From positions 22,130,637 to 22,194,636 of the forward strand of contig OZ020515.1 in NCBI GenBank assembly GCA_963971425.1: a stretch of 64,000 bases of DNA. The letters are read 5' to 3'. Of this stretch, positions 46,101 through 57,338 are shown in pieces. The notes under the pieces were generated by a model. That model was not told the DNA's origin. It did no database searches and worked only from the letters and a program-made list of their open reading frames with translations. Each line of letters starts with the position of its first letter. The first letter of the stretch is position 1. Both the position numbers and the translations under genes were made by a program. This stretch comes from Bryoerythrophyllum caledonicum (lineage: Eukaryota > Streptophyta > Bryopsida > Pottiales > Pottiaceae).

Positions 46101-47650
46101 ACTGGCAAGATCCTGACAAGTCATGTGTGTGGAGGTGTGAACGGGGTCCGATTTGTTGGTGGATAAATGGGTTCAGTGGACTCACTATTTCCGTTTCCAA
46201 CTAACGAATCGTGAAATTGATTCTCACTTCGTCAACTGAATCTGATTCATTCCAGGACTTAAACCGTGCCTTATGCTTCACCAAAACCACCTCAAAACTG
46301 CCACTTTGAGATGAGATATTATCAGATTAATTCAAACAGTTGTTCACTATTTTCAACCGTAGGATCTTCAAGCTAAGAACTACAAGAAGGCATCTAGAAC
46401 ATTTCGTAAACTTTGATCGTGTGGATTGTAATATACATGCATTTGAAGAGTCCAAGATTGGTTTTTTTTCTTTCCAATGTGACAAACGTACTTTGGCTCT
46501 AGATAATGGCATATTTTTCCACTACACATTACAATTGTTTTTGGATCTATGTTCCAACTTGTGTTAGGTCATTACAAGGCAAAAATCACATACAATGGAG
46601 ATTAAAGCATGAGAAAGGTGGACATGCCACGACTAGGGGTGTAGAAAGTGGGCCTTTACTTTGGAAAGTAGTTTTATTTTTTGAATAGAGAAATAATTAT
46701 TGGACCTAAAATCCAAACGGTGAATGTCATTATTATGAGTTGTTCTAAAAAGAAGGGAAAAATAAGTGAACCTCCAAATTTCCTTGACAATTTCACACCA
46801 AAAACACTTCAAAATTTTGATTCTATTGTAACAAGCGGAGAAGAAAGTTACAAGTCGTAGTTCTATTTCTAACCATGTTATCTAAATACAAACTTCAAAT
46901 ATAAAATGCTCGGGAAGTTTCATAATCTTTGACCGCACATATTGAAAGATCATAGTATTTGATGTAGAGAAGATGGTTCATTTTCTTCCATGCGTTGAGT
47001 GGATCAACAATATTTGACTTCACTGAATGTCAATGTTTGCACTACACAAGGTCTAAATTCATTGCCATCATGTTGATCGTGATATTAGTTCCTTGTACAC
47101 CAATTTTTGGTCTAGTAGGGGTGTAGCATATTCAAAATAATTGTGCAAAGAGTAGTGGTTCAAAAAGTGCCAATTGATGTTTTATTTATTTATAGCTTTT
47201 ATGTTTTAGAACAATAATCCAAATGGCTGATAAGAAGGTTTACAACACATCTTGTAGTGGAAGAAATAAAAAGTAAAAGTATGAAAATCTCTAACTTTAT
47301 GTGGAAAAAAAAGTTTTTTGTTACCTTGCCCAACAATGAGTGAGAATATATATATTTTTAAATTTCTCTTTTCCACTAAAGACAATAATGTTTTTTAACA
47401 ACATGAAAGAAGATAATATTACTTGCTATTTCTAAAAAACTCACATTTGATGGAGTCTCTTAGGAAACGATATTAGAGTAGCCCGACGTGTCCACACTTG
47501 AGAAGATGGCATTATTTTTCTCTATGATATGTTGAATGAGAATAAAAATGATACTCCCATGTAGTACCCTCTTGTCTTCTTTCATCTCTTTACAATATCT
47601 CAAGAATTGTAAGAAGAAGAACTTTGGTCTCCGACGAAGGATTTGCCTAA
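43102..47650. other. Intergenic AT-rich sequence
   Basis: No credible gene. Small local repeats: a 26-bp direct repeat near 43562-43613 (CCATGAATATGTTAATCCTA) and TACTATTTA/CTCTACAATAG repeats near 44220-44310. Two stretches near 43620-43960 and 46270-46600 share wording (CCAAAACCACCTCAAAACTG and following), suggesting another old dispersed repeat. Confidence 0.5.
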
Positions 47651-47653
47651 ATA

Positions 47654-47891
47654 CCCCAGTCGAGCGTTGCACCAAGCCTCAGGTTTGGAAGGGTGGGGGA
47701 CGGTAGGGACAAAACCAACCACTATTTTTATGTTAGAGGGGGGCCCTCTTTGATCCGTAGGGAGGTTGTTGGGTGCTTTGGGGCCGCATGCCTTAAATTT
47801 GGCCAAAAAATTCCACTAGGATCCTAAAACGGGTAGGGCCAGAAAAATGGACTCACCCAAGGCTGAGGTTTGGTGCAACGCTCGACTAGGG
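47654..47891. mobile_element. TIR MITE, about 238 bp
   Basis: Both ends read inward as CCC(C/T)AGTCGAGCGTTGCACC followed by AA(G/A)CCTCAG, about 30 bp. No clear target duplication. Confidence 0.7.
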
Positions 47892-47909
47892 TCAAGAAGG
47901 AGATCCTCT

Positions 47910-48110
47910 GACGAAGATCGACATGATTAAAGTGTTTGTTCATTCTTTTCTCTAAGCCAATGGCCACAAGACATAGATTCCTTTCAAGGATAAACACTTT
48001 TCTAAACTAACTTGTGCTTCCCTACACGAAATGCCTTAGAGACAACGGACATGTCATCCCCCCAAGGGCTTTTTGGATACCCATATAACGAGGTCTTAAG
48101 ACCCTCCACT
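47910..48110. repeat. Second copy of the 37.6-39.0 kb repeat, with SINE tail
   Basis: Matches 37670-37720 (GTGTTTGTTCATTCTTTTC), about 37980-38014 and 38945-39015, without the two MITEs found there. It therefore acts as an empty-site reference. Confidence 0.7.
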
Positions 48111-48963
48111 ATAAGGTCCACCCACATGAGTCCCATCTCCCAGATGTGGGAGCGTTGCGCACGGGTTGGGTTGTTCAAGCCCAGTTGGAGTAGACCACAC
48201 AATCCGGTGCAGAAGCCGGGCATGGAGGCTATTTATGGTAAAACTAAAAAAACTTTTTAGGGATGGGCGGAGTAAAATTTAAAAAAGGAGCCAAGCCCGA
48301 TGCCACATCACCTGCATGTGTGTCCCATGGTGAATAGATCTGGCCCCATCGTTGGGACCCACCACCGCCCATCCCGCAGCAAATCGGTGCCCATACGGAG
48401 CCATGTGCATCTACTTATAATTGGATGGACTACGGTGGTAGGCACGACACCGACATGGGCTCAAGAATTGTAAATAAAAATTGCAACTATAGGCGCGTGT
48501 GCGAGATTTGTCATTTATGGGTAAAAAATATGCGTGATTGTACGAATACCTTAAATTTTATTTTTTTGGGAAGCTAATAAACTTTGAATTCCAAGTGTTT
48601 GGGAAACTCCAAAGAAAGCAGGGAGACGTTCTGGAAGCCAACACGGAGTGGCTCCAACACCCCTTTAGTTGTTGCTAGGTGCTCAACTTATGGGGCCCTT
48701 CTAGACCTTTGGGTGCCAATTGCATGACCATTTCCCCACAACCACGCCACTCCTTCCACAAACCTTTATAATCATTGTCGGAAGGGAGAAGTTAAAACAT
48801 TGAAAAAGTCATTTCCATTATTCTTTTCCACGGTTTGAAAATGATGGCGAGGGTACCGAAGTATATGCATTCAGTATATACCGAACGGTTACAGGGTCAG
48901 ACAAAATCAGATGTTCTATAACCACCAACTTGATGAACAGCATGAAATTTCCAATAGCCACAT
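48111..48963. other. Intergenic sequence
   Basis: No gene recognised. Around 48400-48470 a stretch (GGTGGTAGGCACGACACCGA) resembles the middle of the SINE at 38945-39135. Confidence 0.4.
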
Positions 48964-49001
48964 AAGGTAGAGGCACCCAGTTCCGATCACTTCACCCTTA
49001 A

Positions 49002-49841
49002 CCCCTGAAGTCGAAAGCCCTCAAAACTGCCAAAAACCCTCAAAATTGCCCTCTTTCAAAGCAAGGTGAAATTTTTTAACTTTTGACAAATTTTCAAGTA
49101 AGTAACCGTAAGATCTAGTACCTAACTTGTACATGTACATGCATACGGAATCTTAGATTCAAATTCCTCACCAATTGTGAGATCGTAATGTTCAAAGTTG
49201 CAAAAAAATATTTTTTCCTTGTTGTAGAATGGAAAACTACTGTTTTGGGGGCTAAAAAAACCATTTTTGAAAGGAAATTTGACATGAGGCTCTTCAAATT
49301 CTTGTTCCTATGTGAGTAAGGAATATGTCCATATAATTTTTACCCTCATAGGACCTATAAGACCTAAAGAAATGCTTAATTTTTCACATGGAGGCATGCT
49401 GAAATACAAATACAAATGCCCACTTTCAACAATTAAAAAGGCATGTAAAATTTATTGGATTGAAAATCTAAACGGTGAGATCATGCTTTACTACCTCTTT
49501 TACATGTATGAAAAACAAAATTCGAAAAAAAAAAAAATCTCAATTTTTGGTGAATTTTTGAAGTTACTGCGATCTAATTGATTTTGGGCAGATTATGAGA
49601 ATAAATGAGCATATACCGCAGTTTTGGGCAGATTTCAGCATGCCCTAACAGTGTTTTCAAACTTTGACCGTGAATATCTCCTAAAGTATGAGGAATTTTG
49701 AAGCATGAATGGTGTCATTTTAAAGGTATGGGAAAACTCTACAACCTTCCAAAAGTTGAACTTCATACGATCTAAATTTAGTAACTGAGAGCCTGACCAG
49801 AGTCAGATCGACCACATTCTGGTCGATTTCGACTTTAGGGG
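49002..49841. mobile_element. TTAA-flanked TIR element nested in E1, 840 bp
   Basis: Ends CCCCTGAAGTCGAAA and, inverted, CCCCTAAAGTCGAAA, with TTAA on both sides (48998-49001, 49842-49845). Confidence 0.7.
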
Positions 49842-50592
49842 TTAAACGCCAAAGCAGCCAGAAATTGGCTTCTCGGATGACATTGTTGGATGATAATCAA
49901 CGTGAACAACTATTTTTCATCCATTTAAAAAAAAAGGAGAGTTCCTTGTATGTACAAGCATTAGATGATGATGAAACTGGCCTCATTGAGGTAATCATGT
50001 TTAAATCTAAGAAAGAAAATGCTTGTCACACGAATGTCAATGCAGTGAAATTGAGAAGCTTCTAGCTTTAGCTCTAGATTTGAATTCAAGCCATCAAAAT
50101 TATATTTTATGAATTTGAGTCCAACAAATGAAATGAAGCTAATGATGTCTAGTTTTCATACCATTTTGAAAATAATAAAAAACACGTAAAATTGAAAAAG
50201 TTATTGCAATTTGAACTTGGGCCTATAACCGTGGTTCTAATTTTAGCCAAACATGGAACTTTCATTTACACCACAAGTTTTGGCACTATAATGTCCACCT
50301 TTGGTGAAATTTTCAGAATTTTTTACCATAATTTGTATTTAATATGAATTTTCTTCAAATTTTCTTCAGAAAATCACAATAAATTCAAATTTCCACAAAA
50401 AAATCTGTGATTTTTGTAACATAATTGAGACATATGATCTCATCTCTGAATTTTTAAAAAAAAAATTCCACTTATATTTGATGAGAAACTAGAGCATACA
50501 GTTGATTGAAAATTGAGATTGATGCCACGGTCATAGGCTCCGTCGTTTAAGGGTTATGCCAATTCAAGACTCAAATGATATTGTATGCCAAA

Positions 50593-50595
<3 letters not shown>

Positions 50596-50648
<53 letters not shown>
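50596..50648. repeat. (TA)n microsatellite
   Basis: About 26 uninterrupted TA units; self-complementary. Confidence 0.98.
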
Positions 50649-50652
<4 letters not shown>

Positions 50653-50830
50653 GAAAGATGTGGAATTAGGAATGAAACTCAACAAATATTTTTTCAAGTT
50701 TAATCACAAAGATTTGGAATTGATATAGAGTTTAAAAGCCCAAAAACCACCAGAGCCCATAATCAAAGTGTAGAGTAGGTGAGATTTGGTGCCCTCCTTT
50801 GCCCAATGCCAATAAGCGAGAGTGAGTTAA

Positions 50831-51045
50831 CCCCTAAAGTTCCTTGACAATTTCCCTCAAAAACTATAAGTGGTACTAACTTTCAAACCACAAATCCAAA
50901 AAATAAAATAAAAATATGTCCACGAAGCTCTTATCAAAGGCAATCTAGAATAAAAATTTCAAAGCAAATTGATTTTTTTTAAAATTTTAGGAACCTGCCC
51001 AAAAATTAAAAAATCCCCCCGAAAGAGACTCTGGTCCTTTAGGGG
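50831..51045. mobile_element. TTAA-flanked MITE nested in E1, 215 bp
   Basis: Ends CCCCTAAAGTTCC and, inverted, CCCCTAAAGGACC, with TTAA on both sides (50827-50830, 51046-51049). An inverted relative lies in E2. Confidence 0.7.
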
Positions 51046-51748
51046 TTAAAAGAGAGAAGATATGCTATGGATAACCAACTCATGGAGGGTACCCAATGCC
51101 GATCATTGAATGTGTTCGACTTTCGAGACAAGGCCACCGATGAGAGCTCAATTGAGGTGGAGCAACCCAAAATTGCACACTTCATGATTCAATGTCGATA
51201 ATGACTGGTGTTTCCAGATTTTGAGTTATCGGTTTTAGGTCACTTCATGCACCATTTCATGCATTTGCCATTTCCATGCACCATGCCATGCATACTCTTC
51301 TCATCGGAATTGGGTGGCCGATTGGAATTGGGTGCCTCTACCTTACATGAGAAGAAACTAGAGAATAAGGTTCCAAAGAAATATGATCTTTGGGGAATCA
51401 TATCCTTTACGACGAGGTAACATAATTCTGAAACTCCCATTCCATCCTAAATCCCAAGATCAATCAATGGACTCCTCTAAAACCACCCAAAGTGGTGCTC
51501 ATTTTAACAAACATAATTTCTTAATGATTGGGGACTTTTCTACAAACCAATGAACTTACACATCAATCCTTCTACTATGGATATTACACCCGTGGTTGCC
51601 CATTTTCAATCCTGAAGGAATGGGAAATATGGCACTTCTCCCATGAACAACAACCATTTATTCCTTGAAGAAAGAAAGGAATGGGCATTCTTCATGATTT
51701 CTTAAGGTGAAAAATGGGTGTGGTGTACCAATTTCCATCTTCTTTTAA

Positions 51749-52090
51749 CCCTATAGTGCCGAGGTGGTCGTTTTTGGGTCGATTTTGGTGCTTTCCGGGG
51801 TGTAGCTCCTTCTATGTGAGTTAGATGCACTTGTTGTTGTTGTTGTTGTTAGAAACATGTCTATCACTACTTTATACACTTCAATGGTACAATTCCTGGG
51901 CGCATAGGTGCAAGCATTGGAGAGCTACAATGATTTATGTGAAGTAGGGTCAATGTGAAATGCACCCTATGTGCAAATACTATTGTGCAATATCCACTAG
52001 CTGGTGTGCAATATCTACTAGTTGTTGTGCATGACCTAGTACTCTCGTGGATTCTCCTGTGCCCCCTATGAAGACTTCGACACTAAAGGG
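51749..52090. mobile_element. TTAA-flanked MITE, 342 bp
   Basis: Ends CCCTATAGTGCC and, inverted, CCCTTTAGTGTC; TTAA at 51745-51748 and 52091-52094. Confidence 0.7.
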
Positions 52091-52094
52091 TTAA

Positions 52095-52685
52095 TCCTTT
52101 GAGGACAAGAGGCCTATAGGTGGTCACTTTTGGAGTAATTTGCAAATTTGATGAACCAATACTTCATCTCTATTTGATTCACGGCCTAAACTAAGTTCCT
52201 TGGATCTGTGCACTTCCAATGATTGTGGTGAGAATGTGCACTGGAGTCTGACTAACAAATTGTAGTGATGTTTGTAGTGACCAATCGGGATGAAATGTAC
52301 CCAATTTCTAGATGATGTTGAAATCAGCTGTGATGGATTGTATCCACTCGTGCATTCTCCTAGGCCTGGTCACCGCGTCTTCCTTAACACTTCAAGGCTA
52401 ATGAGGTATTATGGCCGGAGAGAATCTACAATCATTCTAGATCATGCAAAATGACATTTACGCATTGGGTACATTACAGCATGAAGAATCTACGATTGCA
52501 CTTCACAGAAATCATTGTAACTTGTTGATGCTTGCACCAAATGTTCTGGGGATGGTCCTAATAGATGCCCATCTTCCTCCACCTCCAAGTCATGGTGTAT
52601 TTTTACCTTCGAGGTGGCCTGTAACGCTTGCTACAAAGGTTCTTGTGTCAAAACGACCCATGCATGCTCGTTAGGCCTTAAAGGA
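52095..52685. mobile_element. TTAA-flanked TIR element, 591 bp, sharing a TTAA with its neighbour
   Basis: Ends TCCTTTGAGGAC and, inverted, TCCTTTAAGGCC; TTAA at 52091-52094 and 52686-52689. Body matches 53623-54198 (CCCATCTTCCTCCACCTC...AAGTCATGGT). Confidence 0.7.
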
Positions 52686-52689
52686 TTAA

Positions 52690-53370
52690 GCAAAATGTCC
52701 ATTTCCAACCATTGTCAATACTTTAGTCATATCATAATTAAGAATGGAGAAAGGTTCCCATCGCACACCAAAAGCCCTCCCACCATTCCCAATCTTCACA
52801 TAATCTTTCTCATGCAAATGGTATGACAACCCCACATAAAATGATTCCTCAGCCGACAAGGATACATCGCATACCCATCACCACATCCTCTCTCTACCAT
52901 ACATTTTGGCACATGGTACAGTGCTCTGGATTGAATGCTGTCATTAACAACCGTGGTTGTCCATGCCCGACAATCACTTTGAAGATCATGGCGTGTGTAC
53001 ATCACAGACACACTCCAATAGTCCCTCCAACTCATTGCGTCTTCCATCTTGAGCTCCTTTTCTGTAACATAACTATATTCATGAGGTTGCATCAGTTCAA
53101 AGTACGCTGAATTATCCCGGAAACAGGGAATCACACCTCATTGGAGAGATCATATGGCATCACTACCGTTACCTGACTTTGAAAGCAAAAAATTAACTTG
53201 TCAATCAAAGTTTCAACACATAATCAACATGAGCTTAACCCTTCAACCCGATGAGAATCCACAAGTGTAATAGACCATGCACATAGGTACATTTCATTGA
53301 TGAACCCACTTCATAGAAATCATTGTAGCTTGCTAGTGATTGCACCAATGCGCACACAAATTGTTCCATT
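52690..53370. other. Intergenic sequence with a TTAA-family fragment
   Basis: No gene. From 53239 (after TTAA 53235-53238) the sequence matches the TTAA family (ACTTCATAGAAATCATTGTAGCTTG) but no partner end is found. Confidence 0.4.
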
Positions 53371-53499
53371 AAAACCCTATAAGGACAAGGCCCGGAGCGA
53401 CCATGGGCAGAAGCTACAAGGGTCGTAGATGTTGCTATATGTCACAAAGGCAACATGCACACTCCGTCCATGGTTGCTCTAGGCCTTGTCTTTAAAGGG
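53371..53499. mobile_element. Short TIR relic of the TTAA family
   Basis: Ends CCCTATAAGGACAAGGCC and, inverted, CCCTTTAAAGACAAGGCC. Flanks are no longer TTAA. Confidence 0.5.
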
Positions 53500-53622
53500 T
53501 ACTCACTAGTGCTAGATACATTGTGATTAAAAAAAAGTGCATTTAATTTAAATACAAGGAGCTATAACAGGAATTGCACCCAAATCAATCGAAGAACAAC
53601 CAACCCGACGTTAAAGGATTAA

Positions 53623-54198
53623 CTCTTTAAGGCCTTACAAGGTCCTCGGAAGGTCGAGTTTGGTGCTCTAAATGTTGTAACTTTTCTCATGATTGGTTGT
53701 AGTCGTCGTGGTCTTCAGAATGCATGTCTATCTTAGCAACAACTTTCCAATATATCTCCCACATCTTGAGTTGATGCATGCATTGATGAACTACAATGAT
53801 TTCCATGAAGTGGGGTCACAATGAAATATATCCGTTGTGTAGATGATGCTCTAAAAAAATCTACAACACTCATAGATTCTCCCAGGCCTCGCCGGTCCAA
53901 TTAGACCTTAACTATTTAGTGCTGATGAGCTTTTCTAGCCTTTGAGGACCTACAAGGGTTCTAGATCATGGAGAATGGCATCTACACGGCACGTACATTT
54001 CAGCACAAAAATCTACAAACTAATTTCACAAAAATGATTGTAGCTCACCAATGCTTGCACCGGTTGCGGTGGTGAAGGTCTCAACAAAGACCCATCTTCC
54101 TCCACCTCTAAGTCATGGTCTATTTATTCTTTAGGGTGGCTTGTAGCGCTTTGTTTTGTCCCAAAACGACCCGTATATGGTCAATTAGCCTTAAAGGG
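53623..54198. mobile_element. TTAA-flanked TIR element, 576 bp
   Basis: Ends CTCTTTAAGGCC and, inverted, CCCTTTAAGGCT; TTAA at 53619-53622 and 54199-54202. May be a composite of two family members. Confidence 0.65.
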
Positions 54199-54539
54199 TT
54201 AAAGGGTTGATGTGTAAAAACAAAAATTAGGATATAGAATCATGGAGCACTAGAATGAGCAGGGATGCAAAAGAGCAGTTCAATGATCAATCTAGAAGCA
54301 GATTCCTCCATGAACTCTGAAAGCCAAAGAGGGTGAAACACACTGCAATGAAAGTCTCACACAATCAATGCCAAACTTCATGTTTGTGAGCAACTTACTC
54401 CATGGACCTTGAAAAGCAAGAAAGTGAGGTTAAGAAGAAGCACAACCGGAGCCCCACACACAATCAATGTCAGCAAATTCCTCCATGAAAGCCAGAAATG
54501 AAGGTTCAGAAAAAGAAGAATCACACAAAGCAGAGCTCA

Positions 54540-55930
54540 ATGAATGTCTCACACAATCGATGTGAGCTCAGTCAACATGAGAGCAGATTCCTCCATGGAC
54601 TTTGGAAGCAAGAAGTCTGGGTTCAGGAAGAGAAGAACGAGATGGATCATGAAGCACAAAGGGTAGACCAAGTCATGCAATCAAAAGGTGTGAGGGAGGA
54701 CTCCTCTATAGTCTATGAAAATAAGAAATCAAGGTTCAGAACAGAAGAGCAGAGAAGAATCATGAAGCATAAGCAAAAAGGGTTGAGGAGCGAGAGAACA
54801 ATCATGAAGCATAAGAACGAGCTGCATCAGAGCTCACGGAAATTCTCACACAATCGATGTGAGCTCCGTGTTTTGTAAGCAGATTACTATACACAACCAC
54901 CGCTGACCCTAAACACGAATCCTAGTCGCAGAGAGAATGCAAATCGGCGGAGGATTCGGGAGAGATCAATCAGCATATCATCAACAGAAGAGCAGAGAAG
55001 AATCATGAAGCATAAGCAAAAAGGGTTGAGAAGCAAGAGAACAATCATGAAGCATAAGAACGAGCAGGGTTGCGCATCAGAGCTCAAGGAAATTCTCACG
55101 CAATCGATGTGAGCTCCGTGTTTTGTGAGCAGAAACTACACAACCACCTCTAACCCTAAACACGAATCCTAGTCGCAGAAAATGCAAATCGGTGAGGAAT
55201 TCGAGAGAATTCAATCACCATATCATCAAACACAAATCCTAAATCATATGCATTAGCATACGAGTTGAGAAGCCAGAGAACAATCATGAAGCATAAGAAC
55301 GAGCAGGAATGCGCATCAGAGCTCAATAAAGTTCTCACACAATCGATGTGAGCTCCATGTTCTGTGAGCAGATTATTTTACACTGAAACTACACAACCAC
55401 CTCTACACGAATCCTAGTCGCAGAGAATGCAAATCGGTGAAGAATTCGAGAGAGATCAATCAGCATAGAAGAGAAGAGAAGAATCATGAAGCATAAGCAA
55501 AAGGGTTGAGAAGCGAGAGAACAATCATGAAGCATAAGGATGCGCATCAGAGCTCAAGGAAATTCTCACACAATCGATATGAGCTCCGTGTTTTGTGAGC
55601 AGATTACTGTACACTGAAACTACACAACCACCTCGAACCCTAAACTCGAAATCCTAGTCGCAGTGAAGGATTCGGCAGAGATCAATCAGCACATCACCAA
55701 CAGAATCATGAAGCAGAAGGAAAAGGATTGAGAACCAAGAGGACAATCATGAAGCATAAGAACGAGCTGCATCAGAGCTCATGGAAACTCTCACACAATC
55801 GATGTGAGCTCCGTGTTTTGTAAGCAGATTACTATACACAACCACCGCTGACCCTAAACACGAATCCTAGTCGCAGAGAGAATGCAAATCGGTGGAGGAT
55901 TCGGGAGAGATTAATCAGCATATCATCAGA
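54540..55930 (+). repeat. Degenerate tandem array, unit about 220-300 bp, six copies
   Basis: The landmark CAATCGATGTGAGCTC recurs near 54553, 54851, 55099, 55339, 55572 (one variant) and 55795. Each is followed by GTGTTTTGTGAGCAGATTA, ACACAACCACC and AATCCTAGTCGCAG. AAGCATAAGAACGAGC-type purine-rich stretches lie between. It runs to the 3' end of the DUF427 gene. Open frames within it are low-complexity. Confidence 0.85.
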
Positions 55931-55993
55931 GACACACATCCGAGTCACAGAGGAAGCAGATTGACCTGGGTTTTAGAGGAGATGAGGAATCGG

Positions 55994-56804
55994 TCACCAT
56001 CCCCACGAGCCTGGTCCTCCCTTGAAGGGCCCCACGACCTTGTCCGTGACCCAGCCCCCGTAGAACCCCCCGGGCTGCGGCTGCGCGCGCTCAGCGCCCA
56101 CGAAGCACGCGTCCATGGGCGCGCAGTAAAACGCGAGGTGCCCCTGGATGGCGCGGAACGGCGCCGTGGGGCTCTCGTAACTCCACCCAACCTTCTCCGC
56201 GGCGCGCCCCTCCACCTCCACTGTCCAGTAGGTCGCGTCGCCCTTCCACTCACAGAAGGAGCTCCCCGGCGCGCGGCGGAGGAACTCCATCTTGATATCC
56301 TCTTTCGGAATATAGTAACCTGCAGAAAAAAGCAGAAGGAGAGGATTAGGATAGGATTGCGAAATTCTATCTTACAGATTATAGCACTGCAGTGTGTGAA
56401 ATTCGGAAGAGATGGAGCATGAGGGCTGCAAAAGGGTTAACTACAGTTCATGGGTAGTGAACGCAACACATTAGAATGAGTAGGGTTTGAAGCGCACCGG
56501 GGGGATGACTGGTCTCCAGGACGCGGTAGGCGCGCGTGGTGTCGGCGATGGTCTGGGAGTTGAACTCGATGCGGACGCGCTCCGCCACGGGCTCCAGCGC
56601 GGGCGGCCGCGGGTAGTCCCACACGGACTCCTGCCCCGGCCCCGGTTTCACTCGCTCCTGCCTGCCATTGCCACCCATAATCGCCCTCACACTCACACCT
56701 CTCCCACCCCTCACACACCTCACACCTGCAATCCAAGGAATGAAGGTCGCGGGCCGCGGACAACTTGACAGGGAGAAGGTAGCGAGTGCAGACACGGCTG
56801 CCAT
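55994..56804 (-). CDS. DUF427 domain protein, probably plastid-targeted
   Basis: Two exons, 56498-56804 and 55994-56319, joined by a GT-AG intron in frame to give 210 aa. The N-terminus (MAAVSALATFSLSSCPRP, then arginine-rich) looks like a plastid transit peptide. A DUF427 core follows, beginning VRIEFNSQTIADTTRAYRVL in exon 1 and continuing YYIPKEDIKMEF, CEWKGDATYW and a tail rich in Phe/Gly/Trp (GGFYGGWVTDKVVGPFKG). DUF427 proteins are small beta-rich proteins of unclear biochemical role, found in bacteria and plants. An in-frame ATG 41 codons upstream exists, but the MAAV start gives the normal transit-peptide form. Confidence 0.85.
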
Positions 56805-57338
56805 GGTTTTGAGAGGCGGATCGAGAAGCGCATCATGTTTGCGGAGGAGCACGGGAAAGCTCAGGTTGACGGTGTGCCATGTGGAGGCAACGTCGTCGTC
56901 CAGCAAGAAGCCATAGCTGGTTTTCACGTCTATTCTGGCAGAGGCGTGCTACGAAGTTCATTCCTTTTCTGTGAGTGCATGCGAAGTGGTTGCCACCAAA
57001 ATTGCGTGTGAGACGTCACAATCTCTGGGGTACAGCACTAAAAATTCCTTTCTGTGACATGCTTTGAGAGAAAGAAGACTGGAGAAAGCGCATTCGGGCG
57101 ACTGGTCTGAGAATAAATGAGACGTCGATCTGGACTATACAACAAATGCGATTATTCACCATTGCAATGGAAAAAGTGTGGACATCTGGAGCACCGACTC
57201 CTGTTCGACTCCCTGATCTTCAGATGAGCGAGTGCTTCAATTTACATGTTAAGAATCGAGCTGTAATCTACAGGTAAGAGGAGCCGCGACAAAATTGGAG
57301 GCGAGAGTTCTCTTGGTTGATATGAATGGGAGGTGGAG
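56805..57338. promoter_or_regulatory. Upstream region of the DUF427 gene, 3' flank of the AlgH gene
   Basis: 534 bp between two minus-strand genes. No clear TATA box seen. Expected to hold the DUF427 promoter and AlgH 3' UTR. Confidence 0.4.

Larger units (their letters stand above)
48964..51344. mobile_element. TIR transposon E1, non-autonomous, about 2.4 kb
   Basis: Terminal inverted repeat AAGGTAGAGGCACCCA followed by TTCC(G/A)ATC at both ends. Flanks ACAT (48960-48963 and 51345-51348) may be a 4-bp target duplication. Its ends and parts of its body match E2 at 60968-62647. It contains two TTAA-type insertions and a TA microsatellite. No transposase recognised. Confidence 0.7.

Noticed and set aside
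54540-55930. CRISPR-like array
   Set aside because: Units are 220-300 bp, degenerate, lack regular short repeats and unique spacers, and lie in a nuclear plant genome.
55892-56422. Plus-strand 176-residue protein over the DUF427 gene
   Set aside because: Antisense shadow of the DUF427 second exon.
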